Shown here one piece after another: positions 10,817 through 19,304 of a stretch of DNA of 34,340 nucleotides. The stretch spans positions 1 through 34,340 of the forward strand of contig CACYGK010000012.1 of the NCBI GenBank assembly GCA_902774005.1. The letters run 5' to 3'. The stretch's first letter is position 1. Every line of letters begins with the position of its first letter. The translations under genes and the position numbers were made by a program. A model generated the notes under the pieces. It worked only from the letters and a program-made list of their open reading frames with translations, had not been told where the DNA came from and did no database searches. The DNA is from an uncultured Bacteroidales bacterium. Its GTDB lineage: Bacteria > Bacteroidota > Bacteroidia > Bacteroidales > Bacteroidaceae.

Positions 10817-11626
10817 ATGGAAAATAAACATCTGACCGAATACGTAAAGCAGAACCTGAGGGCATGCCAACTCAAGCAGTTGGGCATACTGGAAGAGATA
10901 GACCGTATATGCAAGAAGCATGGTATAGAGTACTGGCTCGATGGAGGCAGCATTCTCGGTGCGGTGCGTCACGGAGGATTCATACCTTGGGACGACGATA
11001 TCGATATTGCCATGAAACTGGAAGAGATGCAGAGGTTTGTCAAGGTGGCACAACAGGAACTGCCCGAACATCTTTTCCTGCAGACTCCGGATACCGATCC
11101 GAGCTGCAAGGAACCGATAGTCAAGGTGAGAGACATGAACTCACTCTATGTCGAGGCTTCGGATATGTTCAATGTGGATTACCAGAAAGGACTCTTCGTT
11201 GATATATTCCCCTTCATTGACTATCCTACCGTTCCGCGACGCTGGATAAAGACTATAGGCAGAGGTATATCGGTGAGCTATAGCATACTCCACGGACAGC
11301 ATTACTATTCGCAGCGTTCCTTCTGTGAGTTTTTCTGGTTCGGTGCCAAATACCTGTGGCTGAAAGCCGTATGGAAGGTGCTGTATGCAATAAAGAAACA
11401 CGATGTGTACATTTCCAACATACTGATAAACAACGGATACGGAATCATGCACCGACAGGACAGCATATTCCCGATAGGAACGATAGAGTTTGAAGGCAAG
11501 ACCTTCCCGGCTCCGTGCAATCCTGATGCCTACCTTAAGGACTTGTACAGGGATTATATGGCGATTCCACCGGAGGATAAACGGAAGATACATGCAATAT
11601 ACGTAAATCCGAATCTTATAAATTAA
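10817..11626 (+). CDS. LicD-family phosphotransferase
   Basis: Predicted cytoplasmic transferase of 269 aa that moves a phospho-polyol or phosphocholine group from a CDP donor to a glycan. The family core is complete: LDGGSILGAVRHGG (41-54), then FIPWDDDIDIA with the metal-binding acidic cluster (about 59-63), and VDIFPFIDY. LicD shares its nucleotidyltransferase fold with animal fukutin and FKRP, which transfer ribitol-5-phosphate from CDP-ribitol. Two cytidylyltransferases in the same operon make a CDP-polyol donor likely. No choline kinase or choline transporter gene is in the window, which argues mildly against phosphocholine. Confidence 0.9.
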   Translation: MENKHLTEYVKQNLRACQLKQLGILEEIDRICKKHGIEYWLDGGSILGAVRHGGFIPWDDDIDIAMKLEEMQRFVKVAQQELPEHLFLQTPDTDPSCKEPIVKVRDMNSLYVEASDMFNVDYQKGLFVDIFPFIDYPTVPRRWIKTIGRGISVSYSILHGQHYYSQRSFCEFFWFGAKYLWLKAVWKVLYAIKKHDVYISNILINNGYGIMHRQDSIFPIGTIEFEGKTFPAPCNPDAYLKDLYRDYMAIPPEDKRKIHAIYVNPNLIN

Positions 11627-11642
11627 CAGAAAGAAAACCACT

Positions 11643-13088
11643 ATGCCGGCAACACTGAAGGACAAAGCTGCAAAAGGACTGTTTTGGTCAGCATTCAACA
11701 GCGGAACTATCCAACTGCTGAATGCCGTGTTCGGCATCATACTGGCTCGGCGACTCTCACAGGACGACTACGGACTCATCGGTATGCTGATGATTTTCGC
11801 AATGGTTGCCAATTCGCTTCAGGACAGCGGATTCGTAACAGCACTGACAAACAGGAGGGAAGCTAGTCACAGGGATTTCAACTCGGTATTCTGGTTCAAC
11901 GTGGTGGTGAGTTTCACGATGTACGTACTCTTCTTCTTTACAGCCCCACTGATTGCCGGTTTCTACCACGAACCGCTTCTAACACCTCTTTCCCGTTACT
12001 ACTTCCTGGGATTCTTCATCGCTTCGTTCAGCATCGTACCGAGAGCAATACTTTTCCGACAAATCCGTCAGAAACCTCTGGCTATAATCGGTGTGGTAGC
12101 CCTGCTGGTGTCGGGTACGGTAGGCGTAATCATGGCATATAACGATATGGCATACTGGGGACTTGCCACACAGACTCTTCTTTTCAATTTTACCGTATCG
12201 TTGCTGAGTTGGATAGTAAGTGGCTGGCGTCCGTCGTTCAACATATCGTTCCAACCCATCAGGGAGATGTTCGGTTTTTCAAGTAAGATGCTCATCACGA
12301 ATATCTTCAATCAGGTTAACAACAACATTTTCGCACTCGTAATCGGAAAACTGTACAACAAAAGTGAAGTAGGACTTTATACTCAGGCACAGAAATGGAA
12401 CACTATGGGCAGTCAGACCATCACGGGTATGGTGCAGGGAGTAGCACAACCTACATTTGTACAAGTTGGCGACGACAAGGAACGCCTCTGCCATTCGTTC
12501 AGCAAGATGCTCCGCTTCACATGTTTCGTGACTTTCCCCGTTATGTTCGGACTTTCACTCATTGCCCCAGAATTTATTGTGGTTCTCATAGGTGAGAAGT
12601 GGTTGCCCAGTGCATTGCTGATGCGGATACTATGTATCGGAGGTGCATTTCTGCCCATTTCAACGCTTTATTTCAACATGCTGATTGCACGGGGACAATC
12701 GAACATATACATGTGGAATATCATCAGTCAGGGACTGGTACTGCTGGCTACCATCATCGGAATACACTATGTGGGCGGAGGTGTGAAGGATATGGTGGTG
12801 TCGTATGCATGCATCGTAGCCTTGTGGGTATGGATATGGCATTTCTTCGTATGGAGAAAGATAGGATTCAGCATCGCGCAGGCTCTGCGAGACATATTGC
12901 CGTTCTGCTTTTTGGCGGCAGCCACGATGGTCGTAACCTACTTCGCCACTCAGAGCATAGGGAATATATACTTCCTGCTCTCAGCAAGAATAATTATGGC
13001 AGCCGTGATATATCTGGCGGTATTGTGGGTTCTGAAAGCAAAGATACTTAGAGAGAGCATTGTTTACATCTTCAAACGGGAAATATAA
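11643..13088 (+). CDS. Wzx/TuaB-like polysaccharide flippase
   Basis: Integral membrane oligosaccharide-lipid translocase of the MOP/polysaccharide-synthesis superfamily, 481 aa with about 12-14 hydrophobic segments. The N-terminal pattern KAAKGLFWSAFNSGTIQLL, then ILARRLSQDDYGLIGM, is characteristic of the WzxC/TuaB branch. VNNNIFALVIGKLYNKSEVGLYTQAQ is the usual mid-protein block. It would flip the undecaprenyl-linked unit made by the locus across the inner membrane. Placed between licD and the second cytidylyltransferase, 16 bp and 4 bp from its neighbours. Confidence 0.92.
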   Translation: MPATLKDKAAKGLFWSAFNSGTIQLLNAVFGIILARRLSQDDYGLIGMLMIFAMVANSLQDSGFVTALTNRREASHRDFNSVFWFNVVVSFTMYVLFFFTAPLIAGFYHEPLLTPLSRYYFLGFFIASFSIVPRAILFRQIRQKPLAIIGVVALLVSGTVGVIMAYNDMAYWGLATQTLLFNFTVSLLSWIVSGWRPSFNISFQPIREMFGFSSKMLITNIFNQVNNNIFALVIGKLYNKSEVGLYTQAQKWNTMGSQTITGMVQGVAQPTFVQVGDDKERLCHSFSKMLRFTCFVTFPVMFGLSLIAPEFIVVLIGEKWLPSALLMRILCIGGAFLPISTLYFNMLIARGQSNIYMWNIISQGLVLLATIIGIHYVGGGVKDMVVSYACIVALWVWIWHFFVWRKIGFSIAQALRDILPFCFLAAATMVVTYFATQSIGNIYFLLSARIIMAAVIYLAVLWVLKAKILRESIVYIFKREI

Positions 13089-13092
13089 GACT

Positions 13093-13812
13093 ATGGCAAA
13101 ACGCAATGTAGCAGTAGTTCTTGCCGGAGGTAAGGGCAGCAGGATGGGCAACGGAGGAGAAGACCAGACTCCGAAGCAGTTCTTCATGGTTGGCGGAAAG
13201 ACCATACTGGACTATTCGGTAAGAACGTTTGACAATAATCCTGGAATTGACGAGGTGGTCATCGTGTCGCACAGGGACTATGTGGAACGTGTTGCTGCAC
13301 TAGTGAGAGCAGGTGGTTACAGGAAGGTAGCTGCCATACTCGAAGGAGGGAAGGAGAGATACGACTCCAGTCTTGCAGCCATTCGCAGATATGCCAACGA
13401 AGACGTAAACCTGATTTTCCACGATGCAGCACGTCCGTTAGTGTCGGAACGCATAGTAAACGACGTGATTTCATCGTTGAAATCGGCACAGGCTTGTGGA
13501 GTTGCCGTACCTTCGGTCGATACTATTCTAGTATGTAAGGACGGGGTATTGCAGTCGGTTCCCGACCGCAGTACGATGTACAGGGCACAGACTCCGCAGG
13601 GATTTGACATCGAGGTGATAAAGTCGGCATACGAGATAGGACTGAAAGACCCCGGGTTTCAGGCAACTGACGATTGCGGAATATTGCTGAAGTACCGTCC
13701 CGACATACCAATTAAGATTGTGGAGGGTGAGGATGCCAATCTGAAAGTGACATACAGAGACGACCTCGAGATGGTGGAGATGTATTTAAAGAAGAAAGGA
13801 CAGAACCAATGA
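13093..13812 (+). CDS. IspD/TarI-like cytidylyltransferase (second copy)
   Basis: Canonical member of the IspD/TarI family, 239 aa from the ATG at 13093. An earlier in-frame ATG at 13060 lies inside the flippase gene and adds residues that do not look like the family. Motifs: GGKGSRMG (12-19), TPKQF (26-30), HDAARP (110-115), TPQGF, QATDDCG (190-196) and NLKVT (216-220). It could make CDP-ME for isoprenoids (ispD), or CDP-ribitol or another CDP-polyol for the glycan locus. Its position inside a surface-glycan operon next to licD favours the second, but sequence alone does not decide. It overlaps the GT2 gene by 4 bp. Confidence 0.85.
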   Translation: MAKRNVAVVLAGGKGSRMGNGGEDQTPKQFFMVGGKTILDYSVRTFDNNPGIDEVVIVSHRDYVERVAALVRAGGYRKVAAILEGGKERYDSSLAAIRRYANEDVNLIFHDAARPLVSERIVNDVISSLKSAQACGVAVPSVDTILVCKDGVLQSVPDRSTMYRAQTPQGFDIEVIKSAYEIGLKDPGFQATDDCGILLKYRPDIPIKIVEGEDANLKVTYRDDLEMVEMYLKKKGQNQ

Positions 13813-14726
13813 AGATAGCAGTAGCCATACCTACATTCAATCGGAAGGATGTGCTTGTAGAATGTCTGAAAGCCGTTGCCAATCAGACGTTGAAGCCATC
13901 GTGCATATATGTCGTCGATAACCATTCCACCGACGGAACACCCCAACTCATGCAGTCGTTAGGTTATGACAAGGAGGTGGATGGAGTGAAAGTAAACTAC
14001 AACTATCTCGACATTAACGGTGGCGGGGCTATGGGTTTCTCACTAGGTATGGAAACGGCCCTGAACGATGGCGGGTATGATGCCTTCTGGATGCTCGACG
14101 ACGACGGACTGCCTGCTAAGGACTGTCTTGAAATCTTGTCAAAGTATGTGAATAAATACGGTTATGTAACCCCGGTACTGATGGACATTGGTCATCCGGA
14201 ACGGTTGAACGGTGCCTGCAAGGGAAGTTATGACCCCGAGACACTCCAGGCAGCCTATGGCGGTGGAGAAGTGATGCCCATGTACTGCAATCCGTTCAAC
14301 GGAGGTCTGTTCTCGTTAGAGGCAGTCAGAAAAGTAGGAATACCCAAACGCGAGCTTTTCATATATGGTGACGAGATGAACTACGACATGCGAATGAAGG
14401 AGGCTGGTTTCCCGCCACACGGCATCTTCAGTGCACGCCACATGCATCCTGTGATGCAGGATACGGATGTACATTTCCTTGTTCTCGGACATTTCAAACC
14501 GGTACGTTGGAAGATGTACTGCATGAGTCGCAACAAAGTGTATAACAAGAAGATACGTCGTCAGAACATCTTCATGAAGACCATGATTCTGACGTATTAC
14601 TACATTATAAGTGAGGGCTATCTGATGCTGTTCCAGCGCTCGTGGTCGTGGATGAAACTGTTTAACGAAGCTTTCTTCGACGGTCTGAACGAACGTTGGG
14701 GAGGTGAAAAGCGATATATGCAGTAG
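13809..14726 (+). CDS. GT2-family glycosyltransferase
   Basis: Cytoplasmic, membrane-associated glycosyltransferase of 305 aa, GT-A fold. The N-terminus (VAIPTFNRKDVLVECL and VVDNHSTDGT) binds the nucleotide sugar, and the metal-binding DDD is at 97-99 in MLDDDG. The block NGGGAMGFSLGM and the late ELFIYGDEMNYDMRMKEAG resemble galactofuranosyl- or rhamnosyltransferase-like members. The C-terminal third is basic and aromatic and may sit on the membrane. Start ATGA overlaps the stop of the upstream gene. Last gene of the operon. Acceptor and donor unknown. Confidence 0.88.
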   Translation: MKIAVAIPTFNRKDVLVECLKAVANQTLKPSCIYVVDNHSTDGTPQLMQSLGYDKEVDGVKVNYNYLDINGGGAMGFSLGMETALNDGGYDAFWMLDDDGLPAKDCLEILSKYVNKYGYVTPVLMDIGHPERLNGACKGSYDPETLQAAYGGGEVMPMYCNPFNGGLFSLEAVRKVGIPKRELFIYGDEMNYDMRMKEAGFPPHGIFSARHMHPVMQDTDVHFLVLGHFKPVRWKMYCMSRNKVYNKKIRRQNIFMKTMILTYYYIISEGYLMLFQRSWSWMKLFNEAFFDGLNERWGGEKRYMQ

Positions 14727-14731
14727 AAGTT

Positions 14732-14779
14732 AAAATAAATGAATTTATTTTGTTCTACACTCTCTTAATCGTACCGTTG
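14732..14779 (+). repeat. Promoter-like direct repeat, upstream copy
   Basis: A 48-bp sequence repeated 79 bp downstream with a single difference (G at 14776 against T at 14855). It contains an 8-bp AT inverted repeat, AAATAAAT-GA-ATTTATTT, followed by a TTTG, a 19-bp spacer and TACCGTTG. The one changed base lies in the -7 box, so this copy should be a weakened promoter. Confidence 0.9.
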
Positions 14780-14810
14780 CCTTCGGCTAAGATACTCACG
14801 TTCGGCATAA

Positions 14811-14858
14811 AAAATAAATGAATTTATTTTGTTCTACACTCTCTTAATCGTACCTTTG
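14811..14858 (+). repeat. Promoter-like direct repeat, downstream copy
   Basis: Second copy of the 48-bp repeat, same AT inverted repeat, with an intact -7 box. Between the two copies (14780-14810) lies a segment that contains TTCGGC twice, separated by TAAGATACTCACG. The 79-bp period therefore includes both the promoter unit and this spacer. Confidence 0.9.
14828..14858 (+). promoter_or_regulatory. Bacteroidales promoter for the aroQ operon
   Basis: TTTG (14828-14831), 19 bp, TACCTTTG (14851-14858): a full match to the Bacteroidales TTTG-N19-TAnnTTTG consensus. The -7 box ends 19 bases before the aroQ ATG, giving a very short leader. It is the best promoter in the window. Confidence 0.82.
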
Positions 14859-14877
14859 TCAAAAAAATTGAATAACA

Positions 14878-15300
14878 ATGAAAATACTGATAGTAAACGG
14901 ACCAAACCTGAACCTGCTTGGCAAGCGTGAACCCGGAATATACGGAGCACGCGGTTTTGAGGATTACTACGACGAACTGAAGAAACGCTACCCCGAAGTA
15001 GAGTTTGATTATTTCCAGTCGAACGTAGAAGGCGAACTGATAAACAAACTGCACGAGGTAGGTTTTTCGTGGGACGGTATAGTACTGAATGCCGGTGCCT
15101 ACACTCATACAAGTGTGGCTCTGCAGGATGCCATCAGGGGTATCAGCACCCCCGTTATCGAGGTACACATCTCCAACGTACACAAGAGAGAAGAGTTCCG
15201 CCACCACTCGATGATAAGTTGTGCCTGCCAAGGTGTGATCTGCGGATTTGGACTCGACAGTTACCGATTGGCAGTAGAGGCTTTTCTGGCACAGAAGTAA
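14878..15300 (+). CDS. aroQ: Type II 3-dehydroquinate dehydratase
   Basis: Third step of the shikimate pathway, 3-dehydroquinate to 3-dehydroshikimate, as a cytoplasmic dodecamer. At 140 aa it has the usual length. Family motifs: NGPNLNLLGKREP (7-19), catalytic Tyr at 22 in IYG, GIVLNAGAYTHTS, and the catalytic His block EVHISNVHKREEFRHHS. First gene of the plus-strand housekeeping run, transcribed from the promoter at 14828-14858. Confidence 0.96.
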   Translation: MKILIVNGPNLNLLGKREPGIYGARGFEDYYDELKKRYPEVEFDYFQSNVEGELINKLHEVGFSWDGIVLNAGAYTHTSVALQDAIRGISTPVIEVHISNVHKREEFRHHSMISCACQGVICGFGLDSYRLAVEAFLAQK

Positions 15301-15315
15301 AAAACGAAGGAAGGG

Positions 15316-15984
15316 ATGCGTGAGGATATTCTGATTTCCGACTTTGTAGATTTCCAGGACGAACTGGACGACTACATAAAGAATCATATCGACCCGGAGG
15401 GGGACTACCTGCACAGGCTCTATAGAGCGACCAACCTGCACCTGCTCTACAGTCGTATGGCAAGTGGACACGTACAGGGTCGCATACTGAAAATGCTGGT
15501 CGGGATGGTAAAACCGAAACAGGTATTGGAAATCGGAACATACAGCGGATACAGCGGACTGTGTATCGCTGAGGGACTGCCTGAAGGCGGACATCTGCAC
15601 ACCATCGAGATAAACGACGAGCAGGAGGACTTCACACGCCCTTGGTTTGAGGGTTCGCCCTACGGCGACAAGATAACAATGCACATCGGTGACGCATTGG
15701 ATATAGTGCCAAAGCTGGGAATGAAGTTCGATATGGCATTCATCGATGCCGACAAACGGAAATATCTGGACTACTACGAGATGGTGCTGAGTCATATGAA
15801 CGACGACGGATATATCCTGGTTGACAATACACTATGGGACGGACATGTACTCAACGCGGAACATGCCGATCCACAGGCTGCCAGCATTCAGGCATTCAAC
15901 GATTTCGTAGCAAACGACACAAGAGTAGAAAAAGTGATACTGCCCCTCAGAGACGGGCTGACAATCATTCATAAAAAGAAATAG
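15316..15984 (+). CDS. SAM-dependent O-methyltransferase
   Basis: Class I methyltransferase of the catechol/caffeoyl-CoA O-methyltransferase-like group, 222 aa. The SAM-binding motif is VLEIGTYSGYSG, the acidic loop is TIEINDEQE, and the metal-site region is AFIDADKRKYLDYY with VDNTLWDG. The physiological substrate in Bacteroidales is not known to me. It lies 15 bp after aroQ and 3 bp before rbfA, so it is part of the same transcript. Confidence 0.9.
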   Translation: MREDILISDFVDFQDELDDYIKNHIDPEGDYLHRLYRATNLHLLYSRMASGHVQGRILKMLVGMVKPKQVLEIGTYSGYSGLCIAEGLPEGGHLHTIEINDEQEDFTRPWFEGSPYGDKITMHIGDALDIVPKLGMKFDMAFIDADKRKYLDYYEMVLSHMNDDGYILVDNTLWDGHVLNAEHADPQAASIQAFNDFVANDTRVEKVILPLRDGLTIIHKKK

Positions 15985-15987
15985 AAT

Positions 15988-16323
15988 ATGGACGGAAACA
16001 GACAGAATAAAGTAGCACGACTGATACAGAAGGATCTCTCAACCATCTTTCAGCAACAAACACGTCAGACACGCGGTCTGCTGGTGTCGGTAAGTGCCGT
16101 TAGGGTTAGTCCCGACCTCAGTGTGGCAAAAGCCTACCTGAGCATATTCCCTTCGAAAAAGGCACAAGAGATACTTGACAACATAAATGCTCATGTCAGT
16201 CAGATAAGATACGAACTGGGCACATTGGAACGCCATCAGTTGAGAATCATCCCCGAGTTGAAGTTCTTCATCGACGACTCACTCGATTACGTGGAAAATA
16301 TCGACAGACTTCTGAAGAGTTAG
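15988..16323 (+). CDS. rbfA: 30S ribosome-binding factor A
   Basis: Late-stage 16S rRNA maturation and cold adaptation factor, 111 aa with the KH-like fold. Typical features are RQNKVARLIQKDLS, the VRVSPDLSVAKAYLSIFP strand pair and PELKFFIDDSLDYVENIDRLL at the C-terminus. The stop codon TAG is provided by heptanucleotide array D. The downstream permease starts 16 bp later, in a spacer made of the same array. Confidence 0.93.
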   Translation: MDGNRQNKVARLIQKDLSTIFQQQTRQTRGLLVSVSAVRVSPDLSVAKAYLSIFPSKKAQEILDNINAHVSQIRYELGTLERHQLRIIPELKFFIDDSLDYVENIDRLLKS

Positions 16324-16337
16324 GAGTTAGGAGTTGA
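16317..16337. repeat. Heptanucleotide array D at the rbfA stop codon
   Basis: Units GAGTTAG, GAGTTAG, GAGTTGA. The rbfA stop TAG (16321-16323) is inside the first unit, and the array runs to 2 bases before the permease ATG at 16340, so it occupies the ribosome-binding region. Array E has the same unit in opposite orientation. Confidence 0.88.
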
Positions 16338-16339
16338 AA

Positions 16340-17584
16340 ATGGCCTTTCCGTTCTACATAGCAAGGAGATACCTCTTCTCGAAGAAATCGCACGCAGCCA
16401 TCAACATCATCAGTGGTGTGAGCGTGTGTGGAGTAGCTATCGCAACAGCAGCCCTGGTGTGCATCCTCAGCGTATTCAACGGGTTCCAGGACATGGTGGC
16501 AGGACTGTTCACTGCCTTCGATGCCGAACTTAAGATAGTGCCAACCGAGGGAAAATACATGAGTGTGGATAGCGAGCCGCTTCAGAAACTGCGGAAACAC
16601 GCATCCATAGCTGTTTATACGGAAGTGGTTGAGGACAACGCCCTGCTGATGGCAAACAACCGCCAGGTAATGGCTACTGTTATGGGCGTTGACGACAACT
16701 TCGAATCGCTCACCGACATAAAGGACATCCTCTACGGCGACGGACTGTTCGAACTGCATGCCGATGTGCTAGACTACGGAGTGGCTGGAATAGGTGTGCT
16801 GCAACAACTGGGACTACCAGTCGATTTCCAGCAACCCATTCAGGTCTATGCCCCCAGAGGTGATGAACATATAGATATGACTGACCCGAGCGAGAGTTTC
16901 AACCTCGAAGAACTGTACTCTCCGGCTGTGGGTTTCGAAGTAAAACAGAACAAATACGACGGACACTACGTTGTGACAAACATCGACTTTGCACGCCGTC
17001 TGTTTGAAAAGGAGGGACAAGCCACAGCCATCGAACTGAAACTGAAACCCGGAAAGAGCATTTCATCGGTGAAATCGGACATAACGAATATACTTGGCGA
17101 AGGATATAAGGTCATGGACCGCTACGAACAGCAAGAGAGCACGTTCCAGATTATGGAAATTGAGAAGTTGATATCATACATATTCCTCACCTTCATTCTG
17201 GTGGTGGCATGCTTCAATATAATCGGTTCACTATCGATGCTGATAATCGATAAGAAGGAAGATGCTGTGACACTGAGCAACCTCGGAGCCGACAACCGCC
17301 AGATACGCAGCATCTTCATGCTCGAAGGCAGGATGATAGCACTTATCGGGGCTGTGGCTGGCATAGCAATCGGACTGACGCTCTGTCTCCTGCAGCAACA
17401 CTTCGGACTAATCCGGTTCGGCAATCAGGAGGGCACTTACATCATCGATGCCTATCCGGTCAGCGTCCGCGCACTCGACATACTGCTTATATTCATCACC
17501 GTCATAGCAGTAGGATTCCTGTCCGTATGGTACCCCGTCAGGAGTATGACAAACGACGTAGTAGAAGAAAAGAGACTAACATAA
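16340..17584 (+). CDS. LolC/LolE-type FtsX-family permease
   Basis: Inner-membrane subunit of an ABC system likely to release lipoproteins to the periplasmic carrier (Lol). 414 aa from the ATG at 16340; a TTG six bases upstream is less likely. It has the family N-terminus (YIARRYLFSKKSHAAINIISG), TM1 at about 20-45, a large periplasmic domain, and three C-terminal membrane segments around 275-300, 323-348 and 378-402. SNLGADNRQIRSIFMLEG is the cytoplasmic coupling helix. The ATPase partner is not in the window, as is common in Bacteroidales, where lolD-like genes lie elsewhere. Confidence 0.88.
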   Translation: MAFPFYIARRYLFSKKSHAAINIISGVSVCGVAIATAALVCILSVFNGFQDMVAGLFTAFDAELKIVPTEGKYMSVDSEPLQKLRKHASIAVYTEVVEDNALLMANNRQVMATVMGVDDNFESLTDIKDILYGDGLFELHADVLDYGVAGIGVLQQLGLPVDFQQPIQVYAPRGDEHIDMTDPSESFNLEELYSPAVGFEVKQNKYDGHYVVTNIDFARRLFEKEGQATAIELKLKPGKSISSVKSDITNILGEGYKVMDRYEQQESTFQIMEIEKLISYIFLTFILVVACFNIIGSLSMLIIDKKEDAVTLSNLGADNRQIRSIFMLEGRMIALIGAVAGIAIGLTLCLLQQHFGLIRFGNQEGTYIIDAYPVSVRALDILLIFITVIAVGFLSVWYPVRSMTNDVVEEKRLT

Positions 17585-17615
17585 CATTTACAAACAACTA
17601 AAAACGGAAAGCAAC

Positions 17616-19304
17616 ATGAAAAGAAGTTTTTATTTACTGCTCGGTGCTGCATCAGTAGTATTGGCAGGTTGTAGCGGATTCGGTAAGATTACAGAGAAAG
17701 ACTTTACTGTAACACCGACTCCACTGGAGTATGTAGCAGGTGAAGTTCCTGCAACCATCAGTGCAAACATCCCGGCTAAGTTCATGCCGAAGAAAGGTAT
17801 CGTAACCTGCACTCCGGTCCTGAAGTGGGACGGTGGTCAGGCAGCTGGTACAAGCAAGACTTTCCAAGGCGAGAAGGTAGAGGCTAACAACACCGTTATC
17901 TCTTACAAGCAGGGCGGTACAGCAACCATGCGAGTTGCATTCCCTTATCAGCCTGAGATGGCAAAAAGCACTCTCTACATGCAGTTCGACGCAAAGAAAG
18001 GCAAGAAGGAAGTGAAGATTCCTGAGGTAAAGATCGGCTACGGCGTTATCGCTACTCCGGCACTCGTCAGCGAAGCAGCACGCACAAGTGGTCGTTCCAT
18101 TGCTCCCGACGGTTTCCAGCGCATCATAAGCCAGAAGCAGGAGGCAGCTGTTAAGTTCCTCATCAATCAGGCTAACCTCCGCGGTAGCGAACTCAACAGC
18201 AGCAATGTGAAGGATTTCATCGCAAAGATGAAGGAAATCAAGAACGACGAGAAGGGTCTTGCAATTAGAAACGTAGAGGTAAGCGCTTATGCTTCACCCG
18301 ACGGTAAGTATGCTTTCAACGAAAAACTTGCTGAGAAGCGTAGTGCAGAGTCTGAGAAGTACGTAAACAAGCAGCTCAAGGCTCAGCAGCTCTCTACAAA
18401 CGTAGATACCAAGTACACAGCTGAGGACTGGGACGGATTCAAGGAACTGGTTGCTCAGTCAAACCTGCAGGACAAGGAAGTTATTCTTCGCGTTCTGTCT
18501 ATGTATCAGGACCCCGAACAGCGTGAACAGGAAATCCGTAACATCGCAACCGTCTACAAGGAACTGGCTGATGCCGTACTTCCAGAACTGCGTCGTTCAC
18601 GTCTCACTATCAACTACGACGTGATAGGCCGTAGCGACGATGAAATCGTAGAACAGTTCAAGAACGATCCATCAAAACTCAGCATCGAGGAGATTCTCTA
18701 TGCAGGTAACACTCTTGCTCAGACCGATGCCGAGAAGGAGATGTACTACCAGAAAGCTGCACAGCTCTATCCAAACGACTACCGTGCATACAACAACCTC
18801 GGTGTTCTCGCTATGAAGGAAGGCAACACAGTCAAGGCTGAGAACTACTTCCGTCAGAGTCTGGAGAAGGACAGCAATGCTCCAGAACCAAATGCCAACA
18901 TGAGCACTATCTCTCTCATCAACGGTGACTTCCGCTCTGCCGAACTCTATGCTGCAAAGGGTGTCAACGCTGCTTCTTCCGACGACAACCTCGGTAACCT
19001 CTACGTAGCACAGGGCAAGTACGACCTCGCTGCTCAGAAACTGGGTAAGTCTTACAACAACAGTGCAGCACTCGCACAAATCCTTGCAAAGGACTACAGC
19101 GCCGCAACCAACACTCTCAACAACATCAAGAACCCCGACGCACTCACATTCTACCTGAAGGCTATCGTAGCTGCACGTCAGAACGAAGAGGCTGCTATAC
19201 TGACCAACCTCAAGCAGTCTATCCAGAAGGATGCCACTTACCGCACCAAGGCTCTGAACGACTGTGAGTTCTACAGCTTCCCTAACATCCTCAAGGCAAT
19301 TTGA
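17616..19304 (+). CDS. Lipoprotein with OmpA-like and TPR segments
   Basis: Envelope lipoprotein of 562 aa; lipobox LAGC with Cys19. Residues about 60-160 are beta-rich. Residues 219-250 (VEVSAYASPDGKY, then N235-x2-L-x3-R242) resemble the OmpA C-terminal peptidoglycan-binding motif. TPR-like helices occupy about 370-470 (NNLGVLAMKEGNTVKAENYFRQSLEKD). Codon use is noticeably biased toward a small set (AAG, GTA, CGT, CTC), suggesting high expression. It likely links outer membrane and cell wall or scaffolds an envelope complex. The next lipoprotein starts inside its stop codon, implying coupled synthesis. No specific gene name can be given. Confidence 0.82.
   Translation: MKRSFYLLLGAASVVLAGCSGFGKITEKDFTVTPTPLEYVAGEVPATISANIPAKFMPKKGIVTCTPVLKWDGGQAAGTSKTFQGEKVEANNTVISYKQGGTATMRVAFPYQPEMAKSTLYMQFDAKKGKKEVKIPEVKIGYGVIATPALVSEAARTSGRSIAPDGFQRIISQKQEAAVKFLINQANLRGSELNSSNVKDFIAKMKEIKNDEKGLAIRNVEVSAYASPDGKYAFNEKLAEKRSAESEKYVNKQLKAQQLSTNVDTKYTAEDWDGFKELVAQSNLQDKEVILRVLSMYQDPEQREQEIRNIATVYKELADAVLPELRRSRLTINYDVIGRSDDEIVEQFKNDPSKLSIEEILYAGNTLAQTDAEKEMYYQKAAQLYPNDYRAYNNLGVLAMKEGNTVKAENYFRQSLEKDSNAPEPNANMSTISLINGDFRSAELYAAKGVNAASSDDNLGNLYVAQGKYDLAAQKLGKSYNNSAALAQILAKDYSAATNTLNNIKNPDALTFYLKAIVAARQNEEAAILTNLKQSIQKDATYRTKALNDCEFYSFPNILKAI

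Noticed and set aside
13093-13812. Second cytidylyltransferase named ispD of the isoprenoid pathway
   Set aside because: Motifs are canonical for both IspD and TarI, and the operon context points to surface-glycan synthesis, so no gene symbol is given.
14732-14858. Duplicated AT-rich inverted repeats as an intrinsic terminator of the glycan operon
   Set aside because: The stems contain only A-T pairs and are not followed by a U-tract. The promoter match explains the sequence better.
14824-15795. 323-aa minus-strand open frame across aroQ and the O-methyltransferase
   Set aside because: It is antisense to two clear enzyme genes and runs through the aroQ promoter; its composition is unlike a real protein.
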